From contig NZ_CP032869.1 of the NCBI RefSeq assembly GCF_003576455.2, positions 3,782,001-3,846,000 on the forward strand: DNA of 64,000 bases, read 5' to 3'. This document shows, in pieces, positions 46,754 to 55,300 of the stretch. This DNA is from Mucilaginibacter celer (GTDB lineage: Bacteria > Bacteroidota > Bacteroidia > Sphingobacteriales > Sphingobacteriaceae). Position numbers and translations under genes: made by a program. The notes below the pieces were generated by a model. The model was given only the letters and a program-made list of their open reading frames with translations, was not told the origin of the DNA and did no database searches. Positions within the stretch are counted from its first letter, which is position 1, and every line of letters starts with the position of its first letter.

Positions 46754-47329
46754 TTAATTTCGCAACAGCTCGGCCAAAAGCACTACTGTTAATGATGATA
46801 AATGGCCTACTTCATAAGCCAGCTTCACCTGCCGTCTTATCTCTTTCGAAGCTTCATTTAAATGATTATCAACCGTTTTTGGCGAGATCCCCAGGCTTAG
46901 CGCTATATTTTTATAGCTCAGGCCATCCTCTTTAAACATACGGTAAACGCGCTGCCTTTTTACAGGCATTTTATCGATGATCTGTTTTACGATGCCCTCG
47001 TACTCTTTCAGTTCGGCTGTGCCGGCTGTGTCTGTTACAGCAGCAGCCATGTAGCCAATTTCGGCTTCCGCTATTTCCTGGCGGCATTTTTTCCGGAGCT
47101 CATCCCTGAATGCGTTGCGGGCATAAACGTACAATATGGGTGCATAGTCGCCCTGATCTTCAAGATCATCGAGCTTTTCCCATAGTTTTACGTAAGCAGT
47201 TTGCAGCAGATCGTTGGTTTGATCCTCGTTTCGGGTGAGTTTCAAAAAGGTACTCCTGAGTTTGCTAAAGGTATGGTTATAAATATCCTCAAAACGCGCC
47301 AGCCGGGCAGATTTTTCAGTCAATTTCAT
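46754..47329 (-). CDS. ECF RNA polymerase sigma factor (FecI-type)
   Basis: The 191-aa protein has sigma region 2 (DLLQTAYVKLWEKLDDL, YVYARNAFRDELRKK) and region 4 (MPVKRQRVYRMFKEDGLSY, NIALSLGISPKTVDNHLNEA). A hydrophobic C-terminal tail follows (SLTVVLLAELL), seen in many Bacteroidota FecI-like factors. It is convergent with the TonB receptor operon rather than upstream of the FecR gene. It is the best candidate partner for the FecR at 39699, as no other sigma gene is in the window. Confidence 0.9.
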   Translation of the reverse strand: MKLTEKSARLARFEDIYNHTFSKLRSTFLKLTRNEDQTNDLLQTAYVKLWEKLDDLEDQGDYAPILYVYARNAFRDELRKKCRQEIAEAEIGYMAAAVTDTAGTAELKEYEGIVKQIIDKMPVKRQRVYRMFKEDGLSYKNIALSLGISPKTVDNHLNEASKEIRRQVKLAYEVGHLSSLTVVLLAELLRN

Positions 47330-47580
47330 AAGCAGGTTTTACGAATGTAAATTACCCGGATGATATTAACTGAATGTTAAACACTCAAGATATTTTATAG
47401 ATATTTTAATTTTGCTATAAATAATAATAATGCAATTAAAAACATTGTAAATGACGTATAATAGTACCGTTTGCGCTGCTTCGACTTTTTTGTTTATAAA
47501 CCAGTTTTTTTCAACAATTGTCCTACCCAGCCCCGCAAAAATTTATTTTCGCAGCCTGATTAAAATATACTAAGCACAAC

Positions 47581-47847
47581 ATGTCTGCATCTCATTCCCT
47601 GTCGCCCGTACAGGCCGATCTTGTACAAATTGTTTCAAAATATGTATTGCTCGAAGCCAGTCGCCGAAACCTGAAAGGCCGCTGCCCTTTTCATAAAGAC
47701 CAGGCAACATCATTAATGGTATCGCCCGAAAAAAACATTTTTCAATGCTTTGGCTGCGGCAAAGGCGGCGGCCCCGTTGAGTTTGTAATGGCTATTGAAA
47801 ATAAAACCCGCGAAGAAGCCATTCAGATGATTACAGCATTCAACTAA
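47581..47847 (+). CDS. Stand-alone CHC2 zinc-finger protein (DnaG N-domain-like)
   Basis: The 88-aa protein is essentially the primase zinc-binding domain alone. It has VQIVSKYVLLEASRRNLKG, the first metal pair CPFH (about 39-42), and IFQCFGCGKGGGPVEFVM with the second pair CFGC (about 58-61). DnaG itself is about 600 aa and adds TOPRIM and helicase-binding domains, absent here. The zinc ligands are intact, so it should fold and may bind single-stranded DNA. The flanking genes give no replication context. Confidence 0.85.
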   Translation: MSASHSLSPVQADLVQIVSKYVLLEASRRNLKGRCPFHKDQATSLMVSPEKNIFQCFGCGKGGGPVEFVMAIENKTREEAIQMITAFN

Positions 47848-47908
47848 AAACTCAATTATAATTTAGCGATAGACGGTACATATCATGAACCAATATCTTA
47901 AATCAAAA

Positions 47909-47935
47909 GCGCAAAGGATTCTCGAATCTTTGCGC
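47909..47935. terminator. Hairpin between convergent genes, TTTGCG type
   Basis: GCGCAAAGGATTC pairs with GAATCTTTGCGC (one bulge). It sits between the CHC2 gene and the SGNH gene. It resembles the TTTGCG boxes of the 29-kb array and may act as a 3' end signal; T-runs are lacking. Confidence 0.5.
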
Positions 47936-47960
47936 TCCTGCGAGAGAATATTTCCAGATA

Positions 47961-48713
47961 CTATAACAGCTTTTTAGTCGCTTTCAACCATTCGCGGGCA
48001 ATGAGCTCATGACCGGCAGGCATAGGATGTACACCATCCCAGATCCAATGATCGGCCGGTGCTTTTTGGAGCGCTTTGTTAAACACATCCTGCAGAGGAA
48101 CATAAATGGCATTAAACTTTGATGCAAGGGCTTTAACAACGGCCCGTCGTTTTTGCACTTCGGTCGTCCACAATTCCACACTTTTGTTTACCATGCCAAG
48201 TGGTAAAATAAAAGGCTCCAGCAGCACCAGTTTAACATTGGGTAATGCAGCAAGCGTTTGGGTCAAAAGCCGGTTGTATGCCTGTTCAAAATCTTTCACG
48301 GTTGATTTATCGCCTTGCATCACTATCCGGTGTACATCATTAACGCCTATCAATATGCTCAATACATCGGGTTTTATATCAAGCGTATCTTTTTGCCAAC
48401 GGTTAGCAAGATCGTTTACCGTATTGCCGCTGATGCCGCGATTATAGAATTGGTAATCCCTCTCGGGATAATCAAAATTGGTGCGGGCCGTTACTAAATA
48501 AGCGTAGCCTTGCCCGTACACATGGTTCCAGTCTTTATCAAAGCTTCGGCCGCCATCGGTTATTGAATCGCCCTGGAAAAGGATGATCTTCCCTTTCTCT
48601 TCCTCGGCCCGATATTGCTGGCTTGTTTGAGATGCCGAAACCAATGCAGGCGCAGCCATAGCGGCACCGGCAAGTGAAGCTTTCTTTAAAAAATCCCTCC
48701 TGCTGTTGTTCAT
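47961..48713 (-). CDS. SGNH/GDSL-family esterase, Tat-exported
   Basis: The 250-aa protein begins with a Tat signal (SRRDFLKKASLAGAAMAAP). It has the SGNH blocks LFQGDSITDGG (Ser near 50), YNRGISGNTVNDLA (Gly), LIGVNDVHRI (Asn) and DGVHPMPAGHELIA (Asp/His). Such enzymes deacylate polysaccharides; related Bacteroidota proteins act as pectin or xylan acetylesterases. Its start overlaps the stop of the GH95 gene by 4 nt (ATGA), so both are translated together. Deacetylation plus defucosylation of one plant glycan is likely. Confidence 0.87.
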   Translation of the reverse strand: MNNSRRDFLKKASLAGAAMAAPALVSASQTSQQYRAEEEKGKIILFQGDSITDGGRSFDKDWNHVYGQGYAYLVTARTNFDYPERDYQFYNRGISGNTVNDLANRWQKDTLDIKPDVLSILIGVNDVHRIVMQGDKSTVKDFEQAYNRLLTQTLAALPNVKLVLLEPFILPLGMVNKSVELWTTEVQKRRAVVKALASKFNAIYVPLQDVFNKALQKAPADHWIWDGVHPMPAGHELIAREWLKATKKLL

Positions 48714-51184
48714 AAACTGCTTGTTAACTGGTATGATTTGCCTTTTTGAGTATTAAACACCAACTCATATCCTTCTTTTACTTTGGATGGTGCAGCGCTT
48801 ACCCCGGTCACTTTCAGTTTTGATAAAGATATTACACGGCAAACGCCTCCTGCTTTTGATAAAACGCTGGCGTTGGTTATTTTGCCGCCGGTCCATTTCA
48901 TATCAATCACAAAAGCGCCCCTTGCTACAAGGCCATTCACCTGTCCTGTACCCCAGGCATCGGGTAAAGCGGGCAATAAATGAATATTGCCGTTTTGACT
49001 TTGCAACAACATCTCGGCTACACCTGATGTACCGCCAAAATTGCCGTCTATCTGGAACGGCGGGTGGGCATCGAACATATTGGGGTACAAGCCCCCTCCT
49101 TCACTATAATTAGTCTCGCTGGTACCTGTAAGCCTTAATAAATCGCGGTACAGTTTGTAAGCGTGATTGCCATCAAGCAAGCGCGCCCAAAGGTTTACTT
49201 TCCAGGCCAGGCTCCATCCGGTACTTTCATCACCACGTAGTTCCAATGTTCTTTTTGCAGCAGCAGCCAGTTCAGGATTGGTAGCTATCGAGATCTCATT
49301 TGCCGGGTAAACCGAATACAGGTGCGATACATGGCGGTGATGCGGATCTGACGATTCCTGATCTTTGTACCATTCCTGTAGCTGGCCTTTGCTGCCAATT
49401 TGATACGGAATCAGTTTACTTTTTTTGGCGAGAAGCGTATCGCGGAACGCGGCATCAACACCCAATATTTTGCCCGCAGTCACCAGGTTATCAAATAAAT
49501 CGCGGATGATCCCCATATCCATGGTTGTTGACACAGAAACCTCCCCGATTTTGCCTGGCGCATAAATAAAATCATTCTCGGGCGACATGGATGGTGCTGT
49601 TACCAGATGGCCCTTACCATCGGGTACCAGCCAATCTAAGGTAAATTGAGCAGCGCCTTTCATTAATGGGTAGGCGGTGTTTTTCAAAAACTCTTTGTCG
49701 CCGGTATATAGATAATGTTCCCATAAATGACGGGTAAGCCAATCGCCTCCCATTGGCCAGTTGGCCCATTTCGGCTCACCTTTACCTAAATCGCCAACAG
49801 GGTTAGCCAGTGCCCAGATATCCGTATTGTGGTGCGTTACCCATCCTTGCGCATGATAATAGCTTTTAGCAACTTCGCTCCCGGTTTCGGATAACCCTTT
49901 TATCAACTGGAACAGCGGCGTGTGCATTTCAGATAGGTTACAATCTTCGGCCATCCAATAGTTCATCTGGACGTTGATATTGCTGGTATAGTTTGAACTC
50001 CATGGCGCACGAAGTTCTTTATTCCAGATGCCTTGCAAATTTGCCGGTACACCTTTGGCACGCGAGCTGCTGATAAGCAGGTATCTGCCATATTGAAAAT
50101 ACAAAGCTTCCAAACCCGGATCGGCACTTTGGTTGGTATTATATGCCGCCAGCCTTTTATCAGTAGGTAAATCAGTACGGCTGCCTTTGCCATTATTCAG
50201 GCTCAGGTTAACACGGCTAAAATATTTTTGGTAATCGGAAACATGAGCGGCAAGTAGTTGTGCGTATGTTTTTTTAGTGGCCTTGCTTAAATAGGTTTCG
50301 GCTATTTTTTCATTACCATCGGGGCATTTGTTGTAGGCAACAAAACTGGTGGCCGCTGTTACATAAAGCGTAACTGAAGATGCCCCTTTTACCGTAATGC
50401 CACTGGTATCGGTGATTATTTTACCGTCGTTACTTATAGCTTTGGCCAGCAATTGGTAACGCATACCGCGGCATTTATCGTCATCGGCATATATAATCGG
50501 ATTGCTCGAGTCCACATAGCTGGGCTCAACGTGGGCAGGGGCTTTTCCGGCTAATTGCAATGTGTTGCCTCCAATTACACTTTTTTGGAAGCGAAGCTGG
50601 CTCCCGGTGTTTATTTTCAAATCTAACTGTTTGGCTTTATCGGCTGAGACCCTTATCACGATAATTTTATCCGGAGCGGATGCAAAAATCTCCCGTTTGT
50701 AATTCACACCATTAACCGTATATTTTGTGGTAGCTATGGCGTTGCCGATATTCAGATCGCGGTAGTACGCACCTTGCTTTGCACCGCCGAACGATTGTTT
50801 GATATGCAGATCGCCAAGGGGCAGGAAACTTTCAGAATATAATCCCTGCATTTTTTGCGTAAGATCATGCGCTTTTTGATAATCTTCTTTAAACAAGGCC
50901 TCGCGCACCTGCGCCAGGTATTGGAAGGCTTCGGGATTTACGTTTTTCTTCACCGGTCCGCCCGACCATAGGGTGGCTTCATTTAGTTGCAGCAACTCAT
51001 CGTCAACACCGCCAAAAACCATTGCACCGAGGGTGCCGTTGCCTATGGGTAATGCTTCTGTCCATTCTTTTGCGGGTTGTTTATACCATAATGTGTTGTT
51101 TTGCGCATTCGCGTTAAGTGCCGCCAGCTGCAGGCATAGTGGTACAACCACCAACAGAAATGTTGCTTTCAAACCTTGGTTCAT
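48710..51184 (-). CDS. GH95-family alpha-L-fucosidase
   Basis: From ATG 51184 (MNQGLKATFLLVVVPL) the product has 824 aa with a signal peptide ending near ANAQ. The GH95 N-terminal domain shows WTEALPIGNGTLGAMVFGG and LNEATLWSGGP. The (alpha/alpha)6 catalytic part shows NWPMGGDWLTRHLWEHY, TAPSMSPENDF and HRHVSHLYSVYP. The C-terminus ends with VAEMLLQSQNGNIHLLPALP. Members remove alpha-1,2-linked fucose or galactose by inversion. The ATG at 51253 would add 23 residues ahead of the signal peptide and is rejected. It overlaps the SGNH gene. Confidence 0.9.
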   Translation of the reverse strand: MNQGLKATFLLVVVPLCLQLAALNANAQNNTLWYKQPAKEWTEALPIGNGTLGAMVFGGVDDELLQLNEATLWSGGPVKKNVNPEAFQYLAQVREALFKEDYQKAHDLTQKMQGLYSESFLPLGDLHIKQSFGGAKQGAYYRDLNIGNAIATTKYTVNGVNYKREIFASAPDKIIVIRVSADKAKQLDLKINTGSQLRFQKSVIGGNTLQLAGKAPAHVEPSYVDSSNPIIYADDDKCRGMRYQLLAKAISNDGKIITDTSGITVKGASSVTLYVTAATSFVAYNKCPDGNEKIAETYLSKATKKTYAQLLAAHVSDYQKYFSRVNLSLNNGKGSRTDLPTDKRLAAYNTNQSADPGLEALYFQYGRYLLISSSRAKGVPANLQGIWNKELRAPWSSNYTSNINVQMNYWMAEDCNLSEMHTPLFQLIKGLSETGSEVAKSYYHAQGWVTHHNTDIWALANPVGDLGKGEPKWANWPMGGDWLTRHLWEHYLYTGDKEFLKNTAYPLMKGAAQFTLDWLVPDGKGHLVTAPSMSPENDFIYAPGKIGEVSVSTTMDMGIIRDLFDNLVTAGKILGVDAAFRDTLLAKKSKLIPYQIGSKGQLQEWYKDQESSDPHHRHVSHLYSVYPANEISIATNPELAAAAKRTLELRGDESTGWSLAWKVNLWARLLDGNHAYKLYRDLLRLTGTSETNYSEGGGLYPNMFDAHPPFQIDGNFGGTSGVAEMLLQSQNGNIHLLPALPDAWGTGQVNGLVARGAFVIDMKWTGGKITNASVLSKAGGVCRVISLSKLKVTGVSAAPSKVKEGYELVFNTQKGKSYQLTSSL

Positions 51185-51703
51185 AAAATAGATTACAATT
51201 GTTTTTACAAGTATAACTATGCCGTAGCGATAAAAAATAATGCTTATTGGCATTTTTATACGCGAAAACGTACCCGGGTGTAAATCTCAGAAGCTATCTA
51301 ACAGCGATTCAAAAGAATCACTATATCTCCGGGCGTTTTTGCGAGTAAGTAAAAGCCGAAGCCTCTGTAAGGAGTATATGGCATATCACTCCTATCGTCG
51401 TGCCGAATTTATTTCGGCATCCCACAAGACAGGTAGCCGCGTTGCTTAGCGAGTGGGATGCTGAAACAAGTTCAGCACGACCTCAATTTTAATTATGTAA
51501 TGGGTAGCTTATCGAAGGGTCGCGCGCAAAGGCCCTCCCCACCATGCTTCGACGGGGCTCAGCATGACACCCATTTAATTATGTTATGGGAAGGAACGAA
51601 GCAATCCCGGACTGTACAGGGCGGATTTGCTTAGCTGCTCCGCATATTCGCGATTAATTCGTGCCTCGCAATTGACGGCTTTTATATGTTTTTAAACAAC
51701 TTC
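51185..51703. repeat. Intergenic region with palindromic repeats
   Basis: A 29-bp imperfect palindrome lies at 51397-51425 / 51453-51481 (GTCGTGCCGAATTTATTTCG paired with GAAACAAGTTCAGCACGAC). Further fragments are GCTTCGACGGGGCTCAGCATGAC near 51547 and GGAACGAAGCAATCCC near 51594, both of the kind seen at 28.7 and 31.3 kb. No gene is seen. Confidence 0.7.
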
Positions 51704-52567
51704 TCAGGCGCAACAAAAAATGGCCGGATGCAATTCACGCCTTTTAAAACGTTGAGTTGCGCCTGCAACTGCAAATTGTTTAAACCGGGCCATACTTTTA
51801 ATATCTTCCAGCTTACGATTACTGTCCGGATCGGTTTTTAACCGGGCTAATACTTCAAAATCATCTTTCAGCAAATCTGATTTTTTAATTATTCCTTTTT
51901 CAAGAGCATTTTTTAGCAGACCAGCCAGTTTGATGTTGGCATACACATGTTCGGGTTTTTTAAAGTAATCGTTATTCAATTCGGTGAATTTATCCCTGAT
52001 CCATTCGGCGGCCTCTACACTGCGCAGTGCCATTTTACCATCCTGTAATACCAATTGAGTTAAAAAGTGATGCACATCTTTAATACCGATCAACCCGGCG
52101 TGGAACAGATCACGCAGGGTATAATCAACCCTATCGGCACAAAGACCGGGCAGTGGTTGTTCAAGTATGTTGTAATCTTCCCTAAACAAAATATCATAAC
52201 AGAAGCCGTGTTTTTTTAAAATACCAGGAATCTCCGATTGCATGATCACATCCTGATAAATACCTTCGTGATAATCTTCGTTGATGTTTTCAAAAATATA
52301 ATCGGCCACGTGCGAGAAAGCGGTATGCGAAACATCGTGAAGCAAGGCAGCGATCTGCTCTTCCATACTTCCGCCCAGTTTTTTCACCAGGTACATTACC
52401 CCTACCGAATGTTCGTAACGGGTATGGTTAATTGCAGGATCAACCAAAAAGATAGCCCCACCCTGGTGCACTTTTTTCAACCGCTGTACAGGTGTAGAAT
52501 TAAGCAGGTGGGTTAGTACCGGTTCTATCTCAAACTCTCCGTATAGGATATCGCTCAGTTTCATCAT
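51704..52567 (-). CDS. HD-domain phosphohydrolase (dGTPase/SAMHD1-like)
   Basis: The 287-aa protein has the HD metal-binding motif ALLHDVSHTAFSHVADY (about 74-90), an upstream His in TRYEHSVGVMYLV, and a downstream Asp in LCADRVDYTLRDL. This spacing is typical of the dGTPase/SAMHD1-like branch that acts on nucleotides. Its length is shorter than classical dGTPases. It lies downstream of the GH29 gene but is separated from it by a terminator, so they are not functionally linked. Either of two adjacent ATGs may be used. Confidence 0.83.
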   Translation of the reverse strand: MMKLSDILYGEFEIEPVLTHLLNSTPVQRLKKVHQGGAIFLVDPAINHTRYEHSVGVMYLVKKLGGSMEEQIAALLHDVSHTAFSHVADYIFENINEDYHEGIYQDVIMQSEIPGILKKHGFCYDILFREDYNILEQPLPGLCADRVDYTLRDLFHAGLIGIKDVHHFLTQLVLQDGKMALRSVEAAEWIRDKFTELNNDYFKKPEHVYANIKLAGLLKNALEKGIIKKSDLLKDDFEVLARLKTDPDSNRKLEDIKSMARFKQFAVAGATQRFKRRELHPAIFCCA

Positions 52568-52668
52568 TTAAGTATTACCAATGTTCGTACCAGTTACGTT
52601 GTAAAATTAAAAACTTCAAAGCATAAATACTAATATTTTTAGCAATTATTAACGATATAAAATAAGAA

Positions 52669-52690
52669 AACCCGCCTTTTCGGGCGGGTT
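52669..52690 (-). terminator. Intrinsic terminator after the GH29 gene
   Basis: The 8-bp stem AACCCGCC / GGCGGGTT with a 6-nt loop is followed on the minus strand by TTTTCTTATTTTA, 33 nt after the fucosidase stop. Confidence 0.75.
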
Positions 52691-52722
52691 CTTAATCTAA
52701 ATATTCGTTTGGGTTGATTAGT

Positions 52723-54123
52723 TTACCTTCTTTCGTTATAAACCTGAAACTCAGCGATAGACACCTGTTTAGCAGCTTTTTCAATCGAGATACGCACCTT
52801 ACCGGCCCATACCCTGTCAAAACGGTGTACTTTAATTTTGTTACCGTTTTCGCCTTCAAACAGCGGTTTCCAATCACCATCCAGATAGTACTCCAATTTA
52901 TAGTTGGTGATATTTGGGTTTTCTTCAGCAATTACAACTGTGTTTATCGCCTGCTCTTTTTTAAAGTCGATTTCGTACCATGGTGCTTTTACTGTGGGGT
53001 TTGAAACCCATGAACTGTGGAAATCATCATCATTGGCAAAATCCATAATAGCCGAGTCATCGCTCCAGCTTGCACTTGCCGGTTGGTTTTTAGCCAGGTT
53101 GGATGAAATAATAGGTGCCTCAAGTTTGGATAGCTTAGCAACCGGGCCTTCGTTTTTCCAAATTTTGCCTATCTCTTTTAATGCTGCAAGCGCGTTATCA
53201 TCAAAAATGCCATCGCGGTTAGGCGCTACGTTCAGGATAAAGTTACAATCTACATTGTTTAGCGGTTTCAATATTTCATTCACCAGTTTCGCCGGTTCTT
53301 TTACCGGGTTGTTTGGATGGCTGGTTTCCCAAAACCAGTTGGCTTGCAATGGCAAGCAGGCAATGGCCGGCATGCGGTTATCCTTGGTTGATACACGCTG
53401 GCCCGCGCCCATTTCGTAAGTTTTGATATCTGTATAATACATACCTTCGGCAGGGTATTTGGCACCGTTTAAATCCATCACCAAACAGTTTGGCTGTAAT
53501 GATTTTACCAGGGTGTAAATCTCTTCAAACGGAACATCATCGTATGAAATCCTCGACCATGGAGCATCCCAGCCATCAATAATTAAAGCGCCTATTTCAC
53601 CGTATTTGGTCATCAATTCGGTAATCTGGGCTTTAACCATATCAATATGTTTAGGCGTAATCATGTTTGGCCTTAAACGGTGATGGGTATCCAAAATAGA
53701 ATAATATAAAAACACTTTTAAGCCGTTGGCCCTGAAAGCGTCTGCATATTCTTTTACTACATCTTTTTTTAACGGACTGTTCATCACGTTATAGTCGGTT
53801 GTTTTGGTATCCCAGATACAAAAACCGCTGTGGTGTTTGGTGGTGATGCAACCGTAAGTCATATTGGCCGATTTGGCGGCTTTGGCCCACTGGTCGCAGT
53901 TTAGTTTTTTAGGATTGAAAATGGCAGGCGAAGCGTCCGGGTCGGCCCAGTCCTGATCCATATAGGTAGGGATGTTAAAGTGGATGAACATGCCGAAGCG
54001 GAGATCCACAAATTCCTGTTGCAACTGTGCAAGCGGTTTAACGGTTTGAGTAGTAGTTTGCGCTTTTAACGTAAGCGAAAAAGCACAACATGCAATTAAG
54101 CATATATTTTTCAGTTTGAACAT
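52723..54123 (-). CDS. GH29-family alpha-L-fucosidase
   Basis: The 466-aa protein has a signal peptide (cleavage after LKAQ, ~21) and the GH29 barrel with LRFGMFIHFNIPTYMDQDW, CITTKHHSGFCIWDT and ALIIDGWDAPW. The Asp of the last motif lies in the nucleophile region. A C-terminal F5/8-type (discoidin-like) domain (about 345-460) may bind sugar. It fits retaining exo-fucosidases of Bacteroidota. With GH95 and the SGNH esterase a few kb away, it supports use of fucosylated plant glycans. Confidence 0.87.
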   Translation of the reverse strand: MFKLKNICLIACCAFSLTLKAQTTTQTVKPLAQLQQEFVDLRFGMFIHFNIPTYMDQDWADPDASPAIFNPKKLNCDQWAKAAKSANMTYGCITTKHHSGFCIWDTKTTDYNVMNSPLKKDVVKEYADAFRANGLKVFLYYSILDTHHRLRPNMITPKHIDMVKAQITELMTKYGEIGALIIDGWDAPWSRISYDDVPFEEIYTLVKSLQPNCLVMDLNGAKYPAEGMYYTDIKTYEMGAGQRVSTKDNRMPAIACLPLQANWFWETSHPNNPVKEPAKLVNEILKPLNNVDCNFILNVAPNRDGIFDDNALAALKEIGKIWKNEGPVAKLSKLEAPIISSNLAKNQPASASWSDDSAIMDFANDDDFHSSWVSNPTVKAPWYEIDFKKEQAINTVVIAEENPNITNYKLEYYLDGDWKPLFEGENGNKIKVHRFDRVWAGKVRISIEKAAKQVSIAEFQVYNERR

Positions 54124-54262
54124 GGTTTGATAAAACGTTTAATCAACTTATTTTATCGCAATATGCCATTAAAAACCGCGCGGATATTGTATTAAATTAA
54201 CATTACGTTCAGGTTATTTGGCGTAAGAAATGTCGGGGTTACAGTTGTGTTATAGTATTTTA

Positions 54263-54367
54263 CTTGCGCCCGTTTGCAACGGGTGCTTAACTTGGGTTGG
54301 CGATTGCATCGCCGGTTGCGTTATAAACGCAAACCCATTTTAAGCACTCATTTTAAATGAGCGCAAG
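54263..54367. repeat. Branched, cloverleaf-like palindromic element
   Basis: The outer stem CTTGCGC / GCGCAAG (54263-54269, 54361-54367) encloses several hairpins. They are CCCGTT-TGC-AACGGG (54269-54283), an inner stem TGCTTAA / TTAAGCA (54284-54290, 54340-54346), GGCGAT-TGC-ATCGCC (54299-54313), TTGCGTT-ATA-AACGCAA (54316-54332) and CTCATTT-T-AAATGAG (54347-54361). Confidence 0.85.
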
Positions 54368-54397
54368 AAAATGTATGCATTCGTGCTTTTTTTTAGC

Positions 54398-55300
54398 TTA
54401 ATACAAATCCGGATAATCCGTAATCACCCCATCCACACCTAAAGCTTTCAACAGTTCAATCTCCTCTTTAGTATTCACCGTCCAGGGCAAAACTTTAACT
54501 TTGGCGTCATGGCATTTCTTTACCAGGTCGGCATCCACCAATTTATAAGCCGGGCTTAGTATAAATGGCGTAAAGCCCAAATCGGACATATTATCTTCAA
54601 AGCTCTTTTTATTCTCAATTAAAAATGAAGTACGAACCTCAGGATATTTTTTGTGGATGATTTGCAGCGTACGCTTATCAAACGACTGGATTACCACATA
54701 AGGCAATATCTTTTTCTGTACCAATACCGCCATCAACTTCTCCACAAACTCATCCGGACCAGGATTATAAACACCATCACCGGCAGGCGAACATTTGGTT
54801 TCGATATTATAAAACACCTGCTTTTTATGATTAACCTTTATGTAAGCCTGTACCGAATCAATCAGTTCAGAGAGCAGCGGCATATAGGTTTTCAGCTTTT
54901 TTTGTTTCGGAAATTTGCTGTAAAACTTCGAGCCTACATCATACTTTTTCAGCTCATCATACTTCATTTTATAAAGGATGAGATTTTTTGCCTCTTCCTT
55001 CCCGATCTCTTTGCCATCGGGTGTAATCGAAAACAGCGGATTGATGTATTCATCGTGCGATAAAACCACCTGTCCATCGGCCGTGATATGGGTATCCATC
55101 TCCAGCGTGGTAACACCGAGGTCGATAGCGTTTTTCATGGCCGGAATGGTATTTTCGGGCATCAATCCGCGGCCACCACGATGGGCTTCGGTGCTGAATG
55201 CCGGATAACCGGCATTTTTAATCGGCATGGTTTTAACAATGGTAAAGCCTGATAACATGATCAGACTTATACCGGCAATAATGGTTAATTTATTTTGCAT
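54398..55300 (-). CDS. Glycerophosphodiester phosphodiesterase, exported
   Basis: The 300-aa protein has an N-terminal signal/anchor (about 5-24) and a GDPD TIM barrel. Landmarks are EAHRGGRGLMPENTIPAM (His40-Arg41), TTLEMDTHITADGQVVLSHDE (metal-binding Glu/Asp and His) and VLPWTVNTKEEIELLKALG near the end. It cleaves glycerophosphodiesters to glycerol-3-phosphate and an alcohol in the periplasm. It overlaps the upstream metallophosphoesterase gene by 11 nt and ends the SusCD operon. Confidence 0.9.
   Translation of the reverse strand: MQNKLTIIAGISLIMLSGFTIVKTMPIKNAGYPAFSTEAHRGGRGLMPENTIPAMKNAIDLGVTTLEMDTHITADGQVVLSHDEYINPLFSITPDGKEIGKEEAKNLILYKMKYDELKKYDVGSKFYSKFPKQKKLKTYMPLLSELIDSVQAYIKVNHKKQVFYNIETKCSPAGDGVYNPGPDEFVEKLMAVLVQKKILPYVVIQSFDKRTLQIIHKKYPEVRTSFLIENKKSFEDNMSDLGFTPFILSPAYKLVDADLVKKCHDAKVKVLPWTVNTKEEIELLKALGVDGVITDYPDLY

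Noticed and set aside
54263..54367. tRNA gene suggested by the cloverleaf shape
   Set aside because: It has no T-loop consensus, no plausible anticodon arm spacing and stems of the wrong length.
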